The translations under genes and the position numbers were made by a program. Positions 50,156-53,497 of a DNA stretch of 53,497 nucleotides are shown here, one piece after another. The stretch lies in contig CAKOYE010000003.1 of the NCBI GenBank assembly GCA_934130485.1, positions 1 through 53,497 of the forward strand, given 5' to 3'. Position 1 is the first letter of the stretch. Each line of letters opens with the position of its first letter. The notes below the pieces were generated by a model, which ran no database searches, was not told the DNA's origin, and saw only the letters and a list, made by a program, of their open reading frames with translations. This stretch comes from an uncultured Bacilli bacterium. Its GTDB lineage: Bacteria > Bacillota_I > Bacilli_A > RF39 > UBA660.

Positions 50156-52183
50156 ATGAAGAATAAAGAAGGAAAACAAAATAATATTGATTTATCTAAT
50201 ACTTTTAGCGATATAATGAGTCGCAGTGAAAGAAAAAAAATGGAAAAAATGTTATTAGAAGAAAAAAAAGAGAAAATGAAAAACAATGAGAAAAAAGATA
50301 TTAATTTAATTGATAAAAATTTTGATGATGCTTTAAAAAAAGAACACGATAAAAATAAACTATCAATTGAAAAAAAGAAGGAAGAATTTAAAAAAAATGA
50401 AATTAATACAGATAATAAGGACAAAAATATTGGAAAAAATATTTTCGCAATTATATGTTTAATTTTAAGCGTTTCTTATTTAATATTTACTATTATATTC
50501 TGTGGTGACCAAGTAAATAATTTGTATTTAATTATTAATGCTATAGTTATAACTTTTTTTACATTATTTTTAACAATAATGGTAATTACTAAAAATTATA
50601 AAACTAAAAATGTTTTTAGTTATTTTACAACAATAATTCTTTCTGGATTTTTAATATTTAATTTCTTAGTTCTTAATAATAATATTGAATTACCTACTCA
50701 AGAATTATTAGATAATTTTCAAAATAAAACAATATCTGAAGCATTAAAATGGGCAAAAGAAAATAATATTGAAGTAAATCAAATTTATGAATATAGTGAT
50801 AATATAGAAGAATATCACATTATTTCTCAAGATATTTACCCTAATACACTATTAAAAAAAGTAGACAAAATAACATTTACAGTATCATATGGTCCTAACT
50901 ATGATAAAATTATTTCACTACCAAATATGGTTGGTTGGAATATTGATGACGCTATGAAAACAATTAATGATAATTTTTTAAATAATGTTAATATAGACTA
51001 TGAAGTTAATGAGGAAAAAGAAAAAGACACTATTATAGAACAAAGTATAAGCGGTCAAATCAGAAGAAACGATGAAGTTAATATAAAAGTATCACTTGGT
51101 AGTACTGACGATTTAGAACCGGTTGAAATGATTAATTTAAAAAATAAAAGTTTAATTGATGCTACATTATGGCTTAAAAGACATGGAATAAAATATGAAT
51201 TAGTTTATGTATTCTCTGATGAAATTGCTAAAAATTATGTTGCAGATCAAGAAACAGATCCAGGAGAAACTGTAAATCCAAAAGACGATACAGTAAAATT
51301 AATAATATCTAAGGGCAAAAAAATTGTTGTCCCTGATTTAACAAAACTAAGTGTAGATGAAGCAACAGAATGGATAATAAATAATAATTTAAAAGTAAAA
51401 TTTGAAACAAAGTATGATTCAAATATTGAGGCTGGAAAAATAATTGAAACTGATTACGAAGAAAACGATGAAATTGAAGCTGGAACATTAATTACAATAA
51501 CTACATCAAAAGGTCCTTTGAAAATGCCAAAATTTAATAATATTTCTGATTTAAGAAATTGGGCTAATAATCTTGGAATTGAGTACCGTGAAGAATATGA
51601 ATTTAATGATAATGTTAATAAAGGTGATATAATAAAAACAATCCCTGAAGAAAATGCTGTAATAAATTATAGCGATGTTATAATTGTTCACATATCTTAT
51701 GGTAAACCAATAACTGTTCCATCATTTATTGGAAAAAGTAAAAGTGAAATTTCTAGTACTTGTAATAATATTGGGTTAAACTGTACATTTTATTATAACG
51801 GATATTCTGATACACCATATGATATAGCACAAAATCAAAATAAAAATGCAGGAAGCGAAGTTGTTTCTGGAACTTATGTTAGTATTGGATTAAGTAGTGG
51901 TCCTAAACCTAAAGAAGAACCAAAACCAGATCCTACCCCTACTTGTGATAGTTCTGAAACACGACCTTTAATAATTCAACAAAATTGGATTACGGGTGGC
52001 TCTGCAAATGCAACAATTAATACATTAAAAACACAATTAGCCTCTCGATATCCAAAAGTAACTTTTAAATTTGAAATTAAAGAAGGAAATAGAACACCAG
52101 GATTAATTCATGAAGATTCCCCTACTACAAATAAAACAATGATTCAAGATTGTAAAGAATATACAATAATAATTAATGAATAA
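50156..52183 (+). CDS. Orphan PASTA-repeat membrane protein
   Basis: The ATG at 50156 follows AGGTGG by four bases (675 residues). A charged Lys/Glu-rich cytoplasmic N-terminus (1-90) is followed by three membrane segments (about 93-175). Outside are about six PASTA repeats, recognisable by starts such as LPNMVGWNIDDAMKTI, VPDLTKLSVDEATEWI and VPSFIGKSKSEISSTC and ends such as ISKGKKI. After a Pro-rich linker (KPKEEPKPDPTPT) comes an 85-residue end domain with two cysteines. PASTA domains bind peptidoglycan muropeptides. The protein has no kinase domain and no kinase gene lies nearby, so it is not the usual PrkC/StkP sensor. Confidence 0.85.
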   Translation: MKNKEGKQNNIDLSNTFSDIMSRSERKKMEKMLLEEKKEKMKNNEKKDINLIDKNFDDALKKEHDKNKLSIEKKKEEFKKNEINTDNKDKNIGKNIFAIICLILSVSYLIFTIIFCGDQVNNLYLIINAIVITFFTLFLTIMVITKNYKTKNVFSYFTTIILSGFLIFNFLVLNNNIELPTQELLDNFQNKTISEALKWAKENNIEVNQIYEYSDNIEEYHIISQDIYPNTLLKKVDKITFTVSYGPNYDKIISLPNMVGWNIDDAMKTINDNFLNNVNIDYEVNEEKEKDTIIEQSISGQIRRNDEVNIKVSLGSTDDLEPVEMINLKNKSLIDATLWLKRHGIKYELVYVFSDEIAKNYVADQETDPGETVNPKDDTVKLIISKGKKIVVPDLTKLSVDEATEWIINNNLKVKFETKYDSNIEAGKIIETDYEENDEIEAGTLITITTSKGPLKMPKFNNISDLRNWANNLGIEYREEYEFNDNVNKGDIIKTIPEENAVINYSDVIIVHISYGKPITVPSFIGKSKSEISSTCNNIGLNCTFYYNGYSDTPYDIAQNQNKNAGSEVVSGTYVSIGLSSGPKPKEEPKPDPTPTCDSSETRPLIIQQNWITGGSANATINTLKTQLASRYPKVTFKFEIKEGNRTPGLIHEDSPTTNKTMIQDCKEYTIIINE

Positions 52184-52205
52184 TAGACCTATATTTAGGT
52201 CTATT
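52182..52205 (+). terminator. Intrinsic terminator of the PASTA gene
   Basis: AATAGACCTA/TAGGTCTATT stem, four-base loop, T run. It overlaps the stop codon. Confidence 0.8.
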
Positions 52206-52220
52206 TTATTATAATCAACT

Positions 52221-52258
52221 ATATTAAAACATCATCTAAACTGATGATGTTTTAATAT
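52221..52258 (-). terminator. Intrinsic terminator of the Ig-like gene
   Basis: A perfect 16-bp stem (ATATTAAAACATCATC with its inverse) and a six-base loop, between convergent genes; it may serve both strands. Confidence 0.75.
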
Positions 52259-52285
52259 ATATTTATATAAATACATTTTCATAGA

Positions 52286-53497
52286 TTAACTTTCAATAAT
52301 CATTAAAATTCTATAACGATTTTCTGAATCAACCTTAAATGAATATTTTTTATTATTTAAAGTAAATTTTGTATCAATATTTAAGGCAAAAAGATCCTGT
52401 AATTCTCCAAACTCAGCAACATTTGATGATGTAACTATATTTATTGAATATATTCCAATAGGAATATCAGAAATATTCATAGAAGCATCAAACCAGGCTC
52501 TAGTTTTATCAAATCCATCTGGAGCCCGTAATTCTATTTTATAATCACCATCAGTTATACTACCAACATCATAAGAATATCTAGAAAAATTCTTTATATT
52601 TTCAAAAACTATTTTTCTTGATACATTTGTATTATTAGAATAATCACCGCCAATTATATACGAAGCTCCTCTAATTGAAAGTTTATCATTTTCAAGCTCA
52701 ATTTTACTATACTCATTATACATATTATAATTAGAATTTGAACTTTTTTCGCCGATTAAATAATCTCTAACAAATAATTGGATAGGAAACTTTCTACTTT
52801 CAAAGTTATTTCTAATTAAAGCAGATTTCTTCTCCCCACTATATGTTGCAGTCATTTCAAAACCAAATACATTAGAAACAACACTTTCAGCAATTTTATC
52901 ACCTGAACTTGCAACTACAGATAAACTGTAATTTCCATTATTTAATTTATCTATATCAATGTTTCCTTCAAACCAAGAATATTTATAATTATAACCATCA
53001 TAAGATTGTATATCAAATGGCATATCCTTTTCATCAGTTATTCTAGATAAATCTTGTTCAACAATGCTACCATCTTCATTTTTTAAACAAAGTTTATAAT
53101 TTATTTCATTATTTAAATCATTATTAATACCAAGGATTTTTAAATATCCTTTTATTTGCAACTTACCGTCAATTTCCTTCAAATATTCGTAATAAAATTC
53201 ACCTTCTGTATTTGCCTTTAAACTAGAATCGCTATTATCGTCATCTGTTTTTTTATCAGAATCATTATTAATACCTACACTAATTTTATAAGTTCTACTT
53301 ACACTAAAATTACTCTTATCTTTAACTTTATATGTAATCTCATACTCACCTGGTGTATTAAAATCAACATTAGTTTCATAAGTTACATTTTGAGTTATAT
53401 TCCCATCTTCTTTGTCAGTGGCTTTTACATCTTTCATCAAATCTATTTGATTACCAACTTTAACAGTAATATCCTTAGCCTCAATATTAGGTTGACT
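52286..53497 (-). CDS. Ig-like domain surface protein, 5' end outside the window
   Basis: The frame stays open to the right edge of the window, with 19 extra codons upstream of the first TTG/ATG, so the start lies outside. The visible part begins with a DUF5011/HYR-type Ig-like domain (ATDKEDGNITQNVTYETN, then TPGEYEITYKVKDKSN) and an Asn/Asp/Ser-rich linker, followed by two similar beta-rich modules of about 150 residues each (for example GYLKILGINNDLNNEINYKL, and SYIIGGDYSNNTNVSRKIVF). It is a large extracellular protein, likely glycan- or surface-associated. No sorting signal is seen at the C-terminus. Confidence 0.75.
   Translation of the reverse strand, partial: SQPNIEAKDITVKVGNQIDLMKDVKATDKEDGNITQNVTYETNVDFNTPGEYEITYKVKDKSNFSVSRTYKISVGINNDSDKKTDDDNSDSSLKANTEGEFYYEYLKEIDGKLQIKGYLKILGINNDLNNEINYKLCLKNEDGSIVEQDLSRITDEKDMPFDIQSYDGYNYKYSWFEGNIDIDKLNNGNYSLSVVASSGDKIAESVVSNVFGFEMTATYSGEKKSALIRNNFESRKFPIQLFVRDYLIGEKSSNSNYNMYNEYSKIELENDKLSIRGASYIIGGDYSNNTNVSRKIVFENIKNFSRYSYDVGSITDGDYKIELRAPDGFDKTRAWFDASMNISDIPIGIYSINIVTSSNVAEFGELQDLFALNIDTKFTLNNKKYSFKVDSENRYRILMIIES

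Noticed and set aside
50107..50424. 105-codon frame on the minus strand, rich in Ser/Phe
   Set aside because: It is the complement of the Lys/Glu-rich start of the PASTA gene and has no ribosome binding site or family match.

Overview
The window is about 53.5 kb of very AT-rich DNA from a low-GC, walled Firmicutes-type bacterium. The str operon order rpsL-rpsG-fusA-tuf, SufU-type Fe-S assembly, SpoVS, a Firmicutes-style Tad/Flp pilus, D-Ala-D-Ala ligase and a FemAB-type peptidoglycan bridge enzyme all fit an uncultured gut Bacilli/Clostridia-like lineage (RF39-like groups are one possibility; this is inference). TGA is used as a stop (for example at the ends of the amidotransferase and tnpV genes), so the code is standard and not the mycoplasma code. 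Almost every gene has a recognisable AGGAGG-like ribosome binding site, which was used to trim several over-long reading frames.

Layout. 0-5.3 kb: a duplicated membrane/zinc-ribbon protein, then a tight minus-strand cluster (GH5 glycosidase, radical SAM protein, DUF5680 protein, divergent bleomycin-hydrolase/PepC-like peptidase). 5.3-10.7 kb: lone AAA ATPase, HD-domain protein, short SSB, sufU-sufB, spoVS, HAD phosphatase. 11.1-12.4 kb: two-gene nucleotidase/glutamine amidotransferase operon. 12.5-17.9 kb: Tad/Flp pilus operon (flp, two TadE/G-like pseudopilins, TadZ-like ATPase, TadA, TadB fused to Ig-like domains, TadC), divergent from a DUF192 gene. 18.3-24 kb: rpoZ, pyrimidine-nucleoside phosphorylase, an unknown protein ending in a sliding-clamp-binding-like motif, a membrane-anchored lytic transglycosylase, topA. 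24-27 kb: a three-gene set related to 2-hydroxyacyl-CoA dehydratase activators. 27-28.8 kb: DUF1540 mini-protein, FemAB-like transferase. 28.9-33.4 kb: str operon. 33.4-34.6 kb: NrtR-like Nudix regulator with a palindromic operator, and a small gene behind an attenuated leader. 34.8-39.3 kb: MFS-like transporter and a decaying mobilizable element (RHH Mob accessory protein, oriT-like repeat, tnpV, large serine recombinase with an in-frame stop) next to tRNA-Gly. 39.4-43.1 kb: lone nuclease-like gene, then a cysteine desulfurase/thioredoxin/CcdA-like operon. 43.27-43.43 kb: tRNA-Ile and tRNA-Glu. 43.5-47.7 kb: ddl, alpha/beta hydrolase, CPBP protease, SPFH and NfeD proteins. 47.8-53.5 kb: envelope proteins of unknown role, including an orphan PASTA protein and a truncated Ig-like protein running off the right edge.

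The most unusual points are: a TadB whose N-terminus carries about 200 residues of Ig-like extracellular-type domains with no signal peptide; a 51-bp structured repeat (candidate oriT) found once inside the mobile-element remnant and once as an orphan 24 kb away; a promoter-driven leader RNA with two tandem intrinsic terminators; an S12 protein with Ile at a normally invariant Pro; a solitary nuclease-like gene; and the GH5/radical-SAM/DUF5680/PepC-like cluster. No CRISPR array, rRNA gene or intact phage was seen.
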